Shown here piece after piece: positions 34,508 to 42,871 of a DNA stretch of 64,000 nucleotides. The translations under genes were made by a program, and so were the position numbers. The notes beneath the pieces were generated by a model. That model did no database searches and was not told the DNA's origin. It saw nothing but the letters and a program-made list of their open reading frames with translations. The stretch covers positions 1 through 64,000 of the forward strand of contig CANPYY010000010.1 in NCBI GenBank assembly GCA_947588675.1, written 5' to 3'. The stretch's first letter is position 1. The number at the start of each line of letters is the position of its first letter. Origin of the DNA: an uncultured Lachnospiraceae bacterium (GTDB taxonomy: Bacteria; Bacillota; Clostridia; Lachnospirales; Lachnospiraceae).

Positions 34508-34957
34508 ATGCCTTTAAATAATGAAAGTGGAAATGATTTAAAAGACATAGAAAAACTGCTCATTAATGGAAATACGGTACAGATAAAGCCGCAGGGATAC
34601 AGTATGTACCCTGTTTTGGTGCCGGGAAGGGATGAAGTGATAGTAGCTCCAGTAGATACAGATAAAATAAAAAGGGGAGATGTTGTACTTTACAGAAGGG
34701 ATGAAAGCATACTGGTCATCCATCGTATATGGAAAAGAAAGGAAAACGGACTGTATCTTGTAGGAGATAACCAGAAAGAGATAGAAGGACCGCTGCGTCC
34801 TGACCAGATGCGGGGAATACTGACCGGGATTATAAGAAAGGGAAGATATATATCCGCTGACAATATAGTATACAGGGTGTTGACGCGGATATGGCTGTTT
34901 CTGCGTCCGTTGCGTCCTGCAATATCACATGCCGTAGCCCGGCTCAAAAAATTATGA
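34508..34957 (+). CDS. S24/S26 signal peptidase, SipW/ER type
   Basis: About 149 aa. Catalytic Ser32 in KPQGYSMYPVL and His72 in LVIHRIWKR give the Ser-His dyad of archaeal/ER-type and SipW signal peptidases instead of the Ser-Lys of normal bacterial LepB. LVGDNQKEIEGPLRPDQMRG is the conserved region after it. It lacks an N-terminal membrane anchor; a weak hydrophobic stretch (VLTRIWLFLRPL) is near the C-terminus, so the active site may be cytoplasmic or on the inner membrane face. That fits cleavage of a cytosolic leader before or during ABC export. ATG 34508 has GGAAGGG about 10 bases upstream. Confidence 0.82.
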   Translation: MPLNNESGNDLKDIEKLLINGNTVQIKPQGYSMYPVLVPGRDEVIVAPVDTDKIKRGDVVLYRRDESILVIHRIWKRKENGLYLVGDNQKEIEGPLRPDQMRGILTGIIRKGRYISADNIVYRVLTRIWLFLRPLRPAISHAVARLKKL

Positions 34958-35059
34958 TGTGTTTGGCAGTGTGACGTAAAAAACATATAAACGTCGCAAA
35001 TGACATCGCATTGGGATAGAATGAATGATAACATTAATAAAATATAAAGTGTATTGTTT

Positions 35060-35088
35060 TTGACAATGGGTATTTATGATGATATAAT
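35060..35088 (+). promoter_or_regulatory. Perfect consensus promoter of the PqqD-Pel operon
   Basis: TTGACA (35060-35065), exactly 17 bp, TATAAT (35083-35088). Predicted start near 35095. No riboswitch is seen in the leader. Confidence 0.88.
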
Positions 35089-35133
35089 AAATAAAATATT
35101 AAATGGGGATTTATGCCCAAATGGGGTGAAAAA

Positions 35134-35391
35134 ATGCAATATGTTTTACGTAAGGCAGCCGGATTATACTGGCTTGTTGATATATGTCAGGAGGGCGAGC
35201 CGTGCAGAATGCCTTTATCCATGAATGAGGTTGGAGCCGATATATACTGCAGACTGGCAAAGGGTATGGATAAAGAACATATTGCGGATGAATTGTCTGT
35301 AGAATATAAGACCGGCAGGGAAGAAATTATGGCTGATATTATTGGGTTTATTTCACAACTGGAAAAGTACGGGGTAGAATATAATCGGTAG
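35134..35391 (+). CDS. Stand-alone PqqD-like domain protein
   Basis: About 85 aa. MPLSMNEVGADIYCRLAKGMDKEHIADELSVEYKTGREEIMADIIGFISQLEKYGV matches the PqqD/RRE pattern (N-E-x-G-x-x-I-Y ... L ... Y ... D-I-x-x-F-x-x-x-L). In RiPP systems such domains bind leader peptides. It is first in the operon that then runs into the PelD-like gene (13 bases later), tying the leader-peptide cassette to the polysaccharide locus. ATG 35134 follows GGGGTG. Confidence 0.8.
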   Translation: MQYVLRKAAGLYWLVDICQEGEPCRMPLSMNEVGADIYCRLAKGMDKEHIADELSVEYKTGREEIMADIIGFISQLEKYGVEYNR

Positions 35392-35404
35392 GTGAACATA
35401 TATC

Positions 35405-37588
35405 ATGAATGTGCTGTTGATTGGCGGGGCAGGAAGTTTAATTAACAATTTAATAATTAAGCTTAATAAAGAAGGGGAAAGAGTATATCTTCTTACAGGC
35501 AGCAAATATTCAAAGGAACCTTACCAGAAAGTATTTGAAAGGTATGACTTTACATATGACTGCGACTGTATAAAAGATATATATGAAAGCGTAGCTCCCG
35601 ACCTTACAATATATATGGGGGCTTTTGACACGAATTTCAGATGGACGGGAGAAGAAGCGGAATCGGTAAAATATTCGGCAAGTCTTGTGAATATACTTAT
35701 GGGTTATGCGATGGTCGGAAAGGGTAAGTTCGTATACCTGTCATCATGTGAAATATACGGTACAAATTATGATAATAATATAGATGAGAGTACGCCGGCT
35801 TCGCCTGTAAATTTTAAGGCGATGTCGTTTGCGCAGGGCGAGGAACTTTGCGAAAGTTACCGTAAAAACAGAAACCTTGATATTATTACTCTCAGGCTTG
35901 ATCATTTATATAAAATTCCCAAAACGCTTAAAGATGTGACTGATGTGTGTACCCGCATGTGCCTTGAGTGCATGGCGGATAACACTATTACTGTTGATAA
36001 GAACCGCAGTTTTTCCCTTTTATATGAAGCAGATGCAATAGAATTTATTTACCGTGCGGCTTCATGTATGACGCACAGGGATTACGTATATAATATTTCA
36101 TCGTCGGTTGAGATTACAATGAGTGATTTGGCGGCAATGGTACAGGATGCAATGGATGATACCGCGCCTATCGTTATGTCCGGTGATGATAATAAGCACA
36201 GGGTTGTTTTATCCAATGCGCGGTTTGACAGTGAGTTTGGCAACCCGTTTTTCTGCGATACAAGGACGATAGTACAGAAGATTGCGGCTCATATGAAAAA
36301 ATATCCGTATATTTTTCTTACGGGCGAGGGAGTAAAAGAGCCGTTACTTAGAAGAATCATTAAAAAATCAGGGTGGCTTTTAGGTTCGCTGATTCCTTTT
36401 TTGGAAAATCTTATTGCGTTTATTCCGTTTTTCATGTTAAATAACCGTGCTGTTGGAAGCCAGTATTTTGCAAATCTGGACTTCTATCTTTTGTATGTGC
36501 TTTTATTTGCGATAGTTTACGGGCAGCAGCAGGCAACTTTTTCGGCGGTCCTTGCAGTTGCGGGGTATTGTTTCAGGCAGATGTATGACCGTTCGGGATT
36601 TGAGGTTATGCTTGATGCGAATACATATATATGGATTGCGCAGTTGTTTATACTTGGTCTGGTGGTAGGATATATGCGCGACCAGATTAAGAGGATGAAG
36701 TATGAAAGTGAGGAAGAAAGAGATTTCCTGTTTAACCAGCTTGATGATATACAGGATATCAACGGAAGTAATGTGCGTGTAAAAAATGCTCTTGAAACCC
36801 AGATTGTCAACCAGAATGACAGCGTTGGAAAGATATATAAGATTACTTCGGCGCTGGACAGATACAATCCGGAAGAAGTGCTGTTCTATGCCGCCGATAT
36901 GCTTGGAAAACTTGTTAAAAGTAAAGATGTTGCAATATATACTATTTCAAATGGAACGTATGCGAGGCTTTTGTCATCAACTTCCAAGAAGGCAAGGGTA
37001 CTTGGAAATTCGATAAAGTATACGGAAATGGGAGAAATGTATGACACCATGTTACAGAGGAAAGTATTTATTAACCGTAAAATGGATGAAAGATATCCTC
37101 TTATGGCGAATGCAATTTATTCGGATAATGATGAAATGCAGATGATTATGATGATATGGGGTATTCCGTGGGAAAGCATGACGCTTGGCCAGGCTAACCA
37201 GCTTATCATAATCAGCGCGCTTATACAAAATGCCGTGCTTCGCGCAACCCGGTATCTTGATATTCTTGAACATGAGAGATATGTGGAGGGTGCAAGGATG
37301 CTTACCACGGATGCTTTCAGGACGCTTATGCAGGCTTTTATGAATGCCCAGAGCAAGGGACTTACCGAATGTACTCTGCTTATTATAGACGCTGACGGAA
37401 AGGATTATAAAAATGTCAGCAACGAACTTATGGACAAACTGCGTCAGACAGATTATATAGGTACGTTAGAAGACGGAAATCTGTATACGCTTCTGGCAAA
37501 CAGTAATGATAATGATGCGCAGTTTGTCATAAAACGTTTTGCGGATATGGGTTATAACAGCCGGATTGTGAAGGATGTGGAGGCATGA
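35405..37588 (+). CDS. pelD: PelD-like c-di-GMP receptor fused to a degenerate SDR/epimerase domain
   Basis: 727 aa. Residues 1-305 are an extended SDR (NAD-epimerase) fold: LLIGGAGSLINNLI and FVYLSSCEIYG are present, but the catalytic Tyr-x3-Lys is replaced by Lys138 and Phe142 (NFKAMSFAQ), so activity is unlikely. Four membrane segments (about 325-425) lead to a GAF domain (about 465-600) and a degenerate GGDEF domain (about 615-727) in which GGDEF reads LEDGN while the RxxD c-di-GMP site is kept as RQTD (680-683). This is the PelD arrangement that activates Pel polysaccharide synthesis on c-di-GMP binding. The stop overlaps the next start (ATGA). Confidence 0.82.
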   Translation: MNVLLIGGAGSLINNLIIKLNKEGERVYLLTGSKYSKEPYQKVFERYDFTYDCDCIKDIYESVAPDLTIYMGAFDTNFRWTGEEAESVKYSASLVNILMGYAMVGKGKFVYLSSCEIYGTNYDNNIDESTPASPVNFKAMSFAQGEELCESYRKNRNLDIITLRLDHLYKIPKTLKDVTDVCTRMCLECMADNTITVDKNRSFSLLYEADAIEFIYRAASCMTHRDYVYNISSSVEITMSDLAAMVQDAMDDTAPIVMSGDDNKHRVVLSNARFDSEFGNPFFCDTRTIVQKIAAHMKKYPYIFLTGEGVKEPLLRRIIKKSGWLLGSLIPFLENLIAFIPFFMLNNRAVGSQYFANLDFYLLYVLLFAIVYGQQQATFSAVLAVAGYCFRQMYDRSGFEVMLDANTYIWIAQLFILGLVVGYMRDQIKRMKYESEEERDFLFNQLDDIQDINGSNVRVKNALETQIVNQNDSVGKIYKITSALDRYNPEEVLFYAADMLGKLVKSKDVAIYTISNGTYARLLSSTSKKARVLGNSIKYTEMGEMYDTMLQRKVFINRKMDERYPLMANAIYSDNDEMQMIMMIWGIPWESMTLGQANQLIIISALIQNAVLRATRYLDILEHERYVEGARMLTTDAFRTLMQAFMNAQSKGLTECTLLIIDADGKDYKNVSNELMDKLRQTDYIGTLEDGNLYTLLANSNDNDAQFVIKRFADMGYNSRIVKDVEA

Positions 37589-38499
37589 GAGCGGGATGGA
37601 ATGAAGGATTATTTATAATAATCTTAATCTTAAACACTTTAATCTCAATTGCATATCTTCTTATTCAGCTTGTCAAAAAAGAGGAGAAGAATAAAAGCTG
37701 TTGGTTTAAGGCGTTTGTTATGTTTCTATGCCCTGTAACGGGACCGTGTTTTTTTCTCATTGCTTATATATTTTATCTGACGTTTTTTCATAAGGAAGTA
37801 GACCTTGAAGACGTAATATTCAGTAAAGAGCGTGTACGTACTTTCCTTCATGCAGAGGAGGACAGGGAACGTAATATGGTTCCGCTCGAGGAGGCTATTG
37901 AGATTACCGATACGGATAATCTGCGTCTGCTGATGATGAATGTTGTGCGTGGCGATATACACCAGTCGCTTGCTTCCATTGCGCTTGCGCTTAACAGTGA
38001 AGATACGGAGGTTGCGCACTATGCGGCTTCGGTTTTACAGGATGCGCTTAATGATTTCCGTATTAATGTTCAGAAACAGCAGAATCTTATACGGGAGGAA
38101 GATGAACATCAGCTTATATATGCAGGCATGACTATAGATTATATCAATCAGGTGCTGGAGCAGCATGTATTTTCTGATTTGGAGCAGAAAAATTATGTGG
38201 GCGTGATGGATGAGATGTGCGATATTGTATACGAAAAAGAACCGTTACGCCTTACAAGCGCGCAGTATGAAGCGATAAGCCTCAGGCTTCTGGAAATAGA
38301 GGAATATGAAAGATGCAGACAGTGGTGCGAAAGAGCGAAAGAGCAGTATCCTAATACGCTTGCGACTTATACGTGCCAGCTTAAACTGTATTTTAACAGC
38401 GGTCAGAAAGAAAAGTTTTTTGAGGTTATAGAAGATTTGAAACATTCGGCGGTAGTCGTAGACAGTGAAACACTTGAACTTATAAGGGTATTTCGTTAG
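37585..38499 (+). CDS. pelE: PelE-like membrane protein with helical repeats
   Basis: 304 aa. Two N-terminal membrane segments (IIILILNTLISIAYLLIQLV; AFVMFLCPVTGPCFFLIAYIFYLTFF) followed by a long soluble helical domain with TPR-like repeats (SLASIALALNSEDTEVAHYAASVLQDAL ... YERCRQWCERAKEQYPNTLATYTCQLKLYFNSGQ). Length and layout match PelE, which scaffolds the inner-membrane Pel synthase with PelD and PelG. Translationally coupled to the PelD-like gene. Confidence 0.78.
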   Translation: MRAGWNEGLFIIILILNTLISIAYLLIQLVKKEEKNKSCWFKAFVMFLCPVTGPCFFLIAYIFYLTFFHKEVDLEDVIFSKERVRTFLHAEEDRERNMVPLEEAIEITDTDNLRLLMMNVVRGDIHQSLASIALALNSEDTEVAHYAASVLQDALNDFRINVQKQQNLIREEDEHQLIYAGMTIDYINQVLEQHVFSDLEQKNYVGVMDEMCDIVYEKEPLRLTSAQYEAISLRLLEIEEYERCRQWCERAKEQYPNTLATYTCQLKLYFNSGQKEKFFEVIEDLKHSAVVVDSETLELIRVFR

Positions 38500-38539
38500 G
38501 CTGATTTATAAACAGCAGGATAAGAGAGGGAGAAAGAAC

Positions 38540-40972
38540 ATGTCAATGGTAACGCTTACGGCTTTACAGCTTGCGTGGATATTTGCAGCATATCTTTTTG
38601 TGACTATAGCACTGCCGGCATTTGTGTTTGGCAATAAGCTTAAAGGACACAGGACTGTAGAACGTGTGGTATTTTATTTTATGACAGGTAACTTTTACAT
38701 AATGAATCTTGTCTTTGTTCTTCAGTTGCTTAAAATTTCATATCCCGTTACATTGATTTTGGGAACGGTAATTCCCGTTATAATAGCCAGACTTTTAATG
38801 AACCGTACGGATGTATTCAAAGTAATGGTTGACAGTTTGAAAAAAATGTCGAAAGGTCATATGGGAAAAAGAACGGCATTTTACAAGATAATTGCTATTT
38901 TAAAAAGGCATATCGGAAGGTTTGTAGAGTGGATATGCCACTATATCGTAAGAAGGTTTTTGGACTGCGCCCTGTTGATAGCGGTATTTGTAATTATGTG
39001 GAAATTTTACGGATATAACCTGCTTGAAAGTTTTGGCTACAAGGCTTCAGACCTTCCGGTTCACAATTACTGGATAAACTCATTAAATGACAATGATATT
39101 TTTGTTGCCGGAGTATATCCGTATGGATTTCATTGTATAGCGTATTATATCCATGCAGTTTTCAGGGTGGACACATATGTAATACTGCGTGTATTTGCGT
39201 TTGTGCAGAATGTAATACTGCACCTTATGCTGCTCTGCTTTTTGAAATTATGCTGCAAGTCAAGATACCTGCCTTATGCCGGAGTTATTATTTACATAAT
39301 CGGAAATTATTTTAAAAGCAATACATATTCGCGTTATTATGCCACGCTTCCGCAGGAGTTTGGATTTATATTTATATTCCCGGCAATATATTTCATAATT
39401 GCATATTTTAAATGCAGGCATGACGAATTGAAAAAAGATGAGGGAAAAGCAAAGATATATATGCCGTTTCGTAAAAAGAACCGGGGTAAAAAGAATTATT
39501 ATCCCAAATCGTGGTTTTACCTGGTTGGTTTTGCAATGAGTTTTTCCATGACGCTCGCAGTACATTTTTACGGAACCATGGTTGCGGGAATATACTGCGT
39601 TGCGGTTGCGATAGGTTTCTGCGCGTTTATCTTCAGGAAAAAATATTTTTGGAACATTCTGGTTACCGGAATTATAAGCGTAGTCATTGCAGTGCTTCCG
39701 ATGGCTATTGCGTTTGCAGGCGGTACGCCGCTTCAGGGCTCGTTAATGTGGGGAATGAATATTATAACTAAAAACGGAGATAATGCGGAAGAAGAAACCG
39801 GCGAAGCAGAAAATGCGGAAGGTACGGGAGAAGAAACAGGCGAAGAAGCGTCAGGCGGCGGAACTGATGAAACAAATACGGGTATTTCCGGGGATTTATC
39901 TTCACAAAACGGCGGCAAAGATTTTTCGGATATGGATGCTGATACTCTTGAAAGCCAGGTAAGTATTGCCGACGGAGCAAAGCATGTATTTGATAAAATA
40001 ATGTCCTTTGGAGAAAAAATGGGCGGATATTTTCACCGGCCCTTAGGTGAAGCCGTATTTAATATAAAAGAAGCAGATTATATATACTGGGTGCTGGATT
40101 CATTTCTTGTGCTGATTGCCATGGGTCTGCTGTATGTATTATTCAGACAATACTACTATAGTGGAATACTGATATCGGCAGGAGTTTATATGCTTTTACT
40201 GTGTATTATGATGACGGCGGGCAATTTTGGACTTCCCGCGCTTATGGATACTAACAGGGGAAGTATATATTTCTCATATTCTGTCGCCATACCTTTAGTG
40301 CTTCTGGCGGATTCGATAATTTACCTTCCGTTCTGGCCTATGAAAAAAAGGCTGTTTAAGGTTGGAAGTTTTCTTATGAATACATTATCCCTCGCCTGTG
40401 TTGTAGGCGCGGTTTATTATACAGTGGAATGGGACTGGGTAAAAGAACCGAGAAATCCCGGCGGTCAGGAAATGAATGAGGCGGTTTCGTGCCTTACTAA
40501 TATAATCAGTACCGATGAAGATTATTCGTGGACTATTGTTTCAGCTAATGATGAGCTGCGTATGGGCTGGGACCATGGATATCATTATGAAACAATTACA
40601 TTTCTTGAAGAAATGGAGAACCTTAACCAATACTCGTTAATACGTATACCTACAAAAGTAGTATATTTCTTTATAGAAAAGATTCCTATTGATTATAATG
40701 TTACATATGAGAACAGCGGACAGAAGATATCCAGGGCAGGAGCGGAAAGAACCCTTCCGAGAAATTCGGGAATACATATGTATCAGGGTGAGAACAGATG
40801 GATTCTTATGTCAAAAATGTATTATTGGGCTCAGGAATTTGGAAGACTTTATCCTAATGAGTGGGATGTATATATGGAAACGGATAAGTTTGTATGCTAC
40901 AGGATAGAGCAGAATCCGTTCAGGTTATTTAATTTTGCCATTAATTACGGGTACAACAAAGAAATTTCTTAA
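38540..40972 (+). CDS. Large polytopic membrane protein of the Pel locus, unknown function
   Basis: 810 aa. About a dozen membrane segments in two blocks (residues 8-405 and 530-640), resembling GT-C or Wzy-like polymer enzymes by general layout only: a large loop after the third or fourth helix has YPYGFHCIAYYIHAVFRVDTY. Between the blocks (about 412-485) is an acidic low-complexity stretch with repeated EETGEAEN-like units. The C-terminal 180 residues are soluble and probably extracellular (DWDWVKEPRN ... EFGRLYPNEWDVYMETDKFVCYR). Not recognised as PelA, B or C; it may polymerise, modify or export the polymer. GAGAGGGAG precedes the ATG. Confidence 0.7.
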   Translation: MSMVTLTALQLAWIFAAYLFVTIALPAFVFGNKLKGHRTVERVVFYFMTGNFYIMNLVFVLQLLKISYPVTLILGTVIPVIIARLLMNRTDVFKVMVDSLKKMSKGHMGKRTAFYKIIAILKRHIGRFVEWICHYIVRRFLDCALLIAVFVIMWKFYGYNLLESFGYKASDLPVHNYWINSLNDNDIFVAGVYPYGFHCIAYYIHAVFRVDTYVILRVFAFVQNVILHLMLLCFLKLCCKSRYLPYAGVIIYIIGNYFKSNTYSRYYATLPQEFGFIFIFPAIYFIIAYFKCRHDELKKDEGKAKIYMPFRKKNRGKKNYYPKSWFYLVGFAMSFSMTLAVHFYGTMVAGIYCVAVAIGFCAFIFRKKYFWNILVTGIISVVIAVLPMAIAFAGGTPLQGSLMWGMNIITKNGDNAEEETGEAENAEGTGEETGEEASGGGTDETNTGISGDLSSQNGGKDFSDMDADTLESQVSIADGAKHVFDKIMSFGEKMGGYFHRPLGEAVFNIKEADYIYWVLDSFLVLIAMGLLYVLFRQYYYSGILISAGVYMLLLCIMMTAGNFGLPALMDTNRGSIYFSYSVAIPLVLLADSIIYLPFWPMKKRLFKVGSFLMNTLSLACVVGAVYYTVEWDWVKEPRNPGGQEMNEAVSCLTNIISTDEDYSWTIVSANDELRMGWDHGYHYETITFLEEMENLNQYSLIRIPTKVVYFFIEKIPIDYNVTYENSGQKISRAGAERTLPRNSGIHMYQGENRWILMSKMYYWAQEFGRLYPNEWDVYMETDKFVCYRIEQNPFRLFNFAINYGYNKEIS

Positions 40973-40993
40973 TGGAAAGAGGAGAATGAACAT

Positions 40994-42868
40994 ATGGTGT
41001 CTTTAAGAAATTTTTTCAGTATAATGCTTATGATGGCCGTGCTTTTATTCATGTTCCAGTTTTCACAGGTTATAAAGGAGCATGAGAGTAATTATGATGT
41101 AAATCCCTATATAAATGATGAAGAAGAAGTAAGCGGCAAAGACAGATGGGAACAGAAGGTGCAGGAGTCGTCATACAGGGTCAGTTATGATTCAAAGACT
41201 TTTATGGTATATTTGGGTGATGATGAAACCGATGTATATAATACCGTGCATGAATGGTGCGGTTATATGAAGTATGATTTGGCTGTATACAGTGATGCGG
41301 ACGGATACGGAATAGATGAAGAACATATGCCGCGCGCAATATTTGTGGATTCTGATACTATAGATGTAGAAAATGAGCTTGATTTCTTTGAGGAACTTAC
41401 GGAATATGATGTTACGATTATATTCTGCAATCTTCCTGAACCTGAGGTAATAAGCGGAAACCAGAGGCTGATGCAGCTTTTGGGAATACGAGGGGTATGG
41501 GACAATGATGTGGAAACCGAAGGTATATATACGTTTTCGGGATTTATGCTTGGAGGCGACAGTTTCTATAAGCTTTCGGAAGAAGAACTGGAAGAAGAAA
41601 TGCAGTCCGAAAGGAAGAAGCAGGACCTTAATCTTCATATGCCATGGTATGTGCCTATTGGAGGAACAAAAACATATATGATAGGCATACTGGATGAGAT
41701 GATGAAGGATTTGGAAGAAAGAAATGAGTATTTCCCGGCAGCAATATGGCGGCATAATATAGGCGACAGCGAACTGTTTTTGATAAACGGGGATTATATG
41801 AATGACATGACAGGCCTTGGAATAATAAGCGCGATGATGTATGAATCAGATTCATATGCGTTATATCCTATTATAAATGCACAAAATATATCCATTGTGA
41901 ATTTTCCGGGATTTGCCGATGAAAATAATGATAAGATAATGGAATTATACAGCCGTAGTCCATCCAGCATAATGCGTGATATATGCTGGCCGGCGTTAGT
42001 TGCAGTAATGGAAAATAATAGTTATCATCCTACGTGTCTTATGGCTGCGCAGTATGATTATTCGGATAATGTGGAACCGTCCTCTAAGGATGTACAGTTC
42101 TATCTGCAGCAGTTTAAAGAATTTAACACTGAGGCGGGATTGTCGCTTCAGTGTATGAGAGGCGGCAGCCTTTCTGATAAGCTGGACAGGGATGAAAGTT
42201 TTTATAACGGACTTGGACTTCGTTATGTATATACGTCAGCTTATATGGAAGACGACGGACTTGCAAAATTAAGCGCGGAAGCGGCAAAACGTCCTATTTT
42301 AAAGAATTTAAGGACTATAACCGGTAATTATGGAAGGGAAAAACCGGTTATATCATATTATAACGATGATGTGACTTTGCAAAATTGTATAATATATTCG
42401 GATTTTCACACTTATTCGGATAATATGTATTTAAAATCAGTAGAAACCGCGCTGGGATATAATAATATTTATATTGATATGTACAAAGTTATGTGGCCTG
42501 AATCAAAGGATGAACAGTGGGAGAATATTTCGGAAAAGATAGTAAGTAATATTAATACATATATGAAACCTTTTGATAAGTTTGAAAAAACTACTCTTTC
42601 TGAAAGCGATATAAAAATAAGAAATTATCTGAACATGGATTATAGTACGCGGCGTGAGGACAATGTAGTATGGCTTGATATTACAAACGGAAAGGACAGC
42701 AGTTTTATGTTCCGTACGCATGGCGAAGCCATAAGCGATATTGAGGGCGCGACATACGTTGAAGTGGAAAAAGATACTTATATTTTATATGCGGAAAAAG
42801 AGCAGGTAAAAATTACTCTGAAAAAAGACAGGGGCCTTTTAAAATATGATGTTGAAAACGGGGGCTGA
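40994..42868 (+). CDS. DUF2194-type PelA-like protein (putative polysaccharide deacetylase)
   Basis: 624 aa. A single N-terminal membrane anchor (FFSIMLMMAVLLFMFQFSQVI), a Rossmann-like domain (about 60-200: AVYSDADGYGIDEEHMPRAIFVDSDTID), then a region like DUF2194 proteins in Gram-positive Pel loci with TCLMAAQYDYSDNVEPSSKD and IIYSDFHTYSDNMYLKSV, where Asp and His residues could be a carbohydrate-esterase site. A small beta domain ends it. Position between the membrane protein and pelF supports a PelA role (partial deacetylation of GalNAc polymer), but catalysis is not shown. Confidence 0.65.
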   Translation: MVSLRNFFSIMLMMAVLLFMFQFSQVIKEHESNYDVNPYINDEEEVSGKDRWEQKVQESSYRVSYDSKTFMVYLGDDETDVYNTVHEWCGYMKYDLAVYSDADGYGIDEEHMPRAIFVDSDTIDVENELDFFEELTEYDVTIIFCNLPEPEVISGNQRLMQLLGIRGVWDNDVETEGIYTFSGFMLGGDSFYKLSEEELEEEMQSERKKQDLNLHMPWYVPIGGTKTYMIGILDEMMKDLEERNEYFPAAIWRHNIGDSELFLINGDYMNDMTGLGIISAMMYESDSYALYPIINAQNISIVNFPGFADENNDKIMELYSRSPSSIMRDICWPALVAVMENNSYHPTCLMAAQYDYSDNVEPSSKDVQFYLQQFKEFNTEAGLSLQCMRGGSLSDKLDRDESFYNGLGLRYVYTSAYMEDDGLAKLSAEAAKRPILKNLRTITGNYGREKPVISYYNDDVTLQNCIIYSDFHTYSDNMYLKSVETALGYNNIYIDMYKVMWPESKDEQWENISEKIVSNINTYMKPFDKFEKTTLSESDIKIRNYLNMDYSTRREDNVVWLDITNGKDSSFMFRTHGEAISDIEGATYVEVEKDTYILYAEKEQVKITLKKDRGLLKYDVENGG

Positions 42869-42871
42869 TAT

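Noticed and set aside
34957-35134. Searched for a c-di-GMP riboswitch upstream of the Pel operon
   Set aside because: None of the GEMM hallmarks (GGACGCAAAGCC, AGGGCAAACC) is present; control is more likely through the PelD-like protein.
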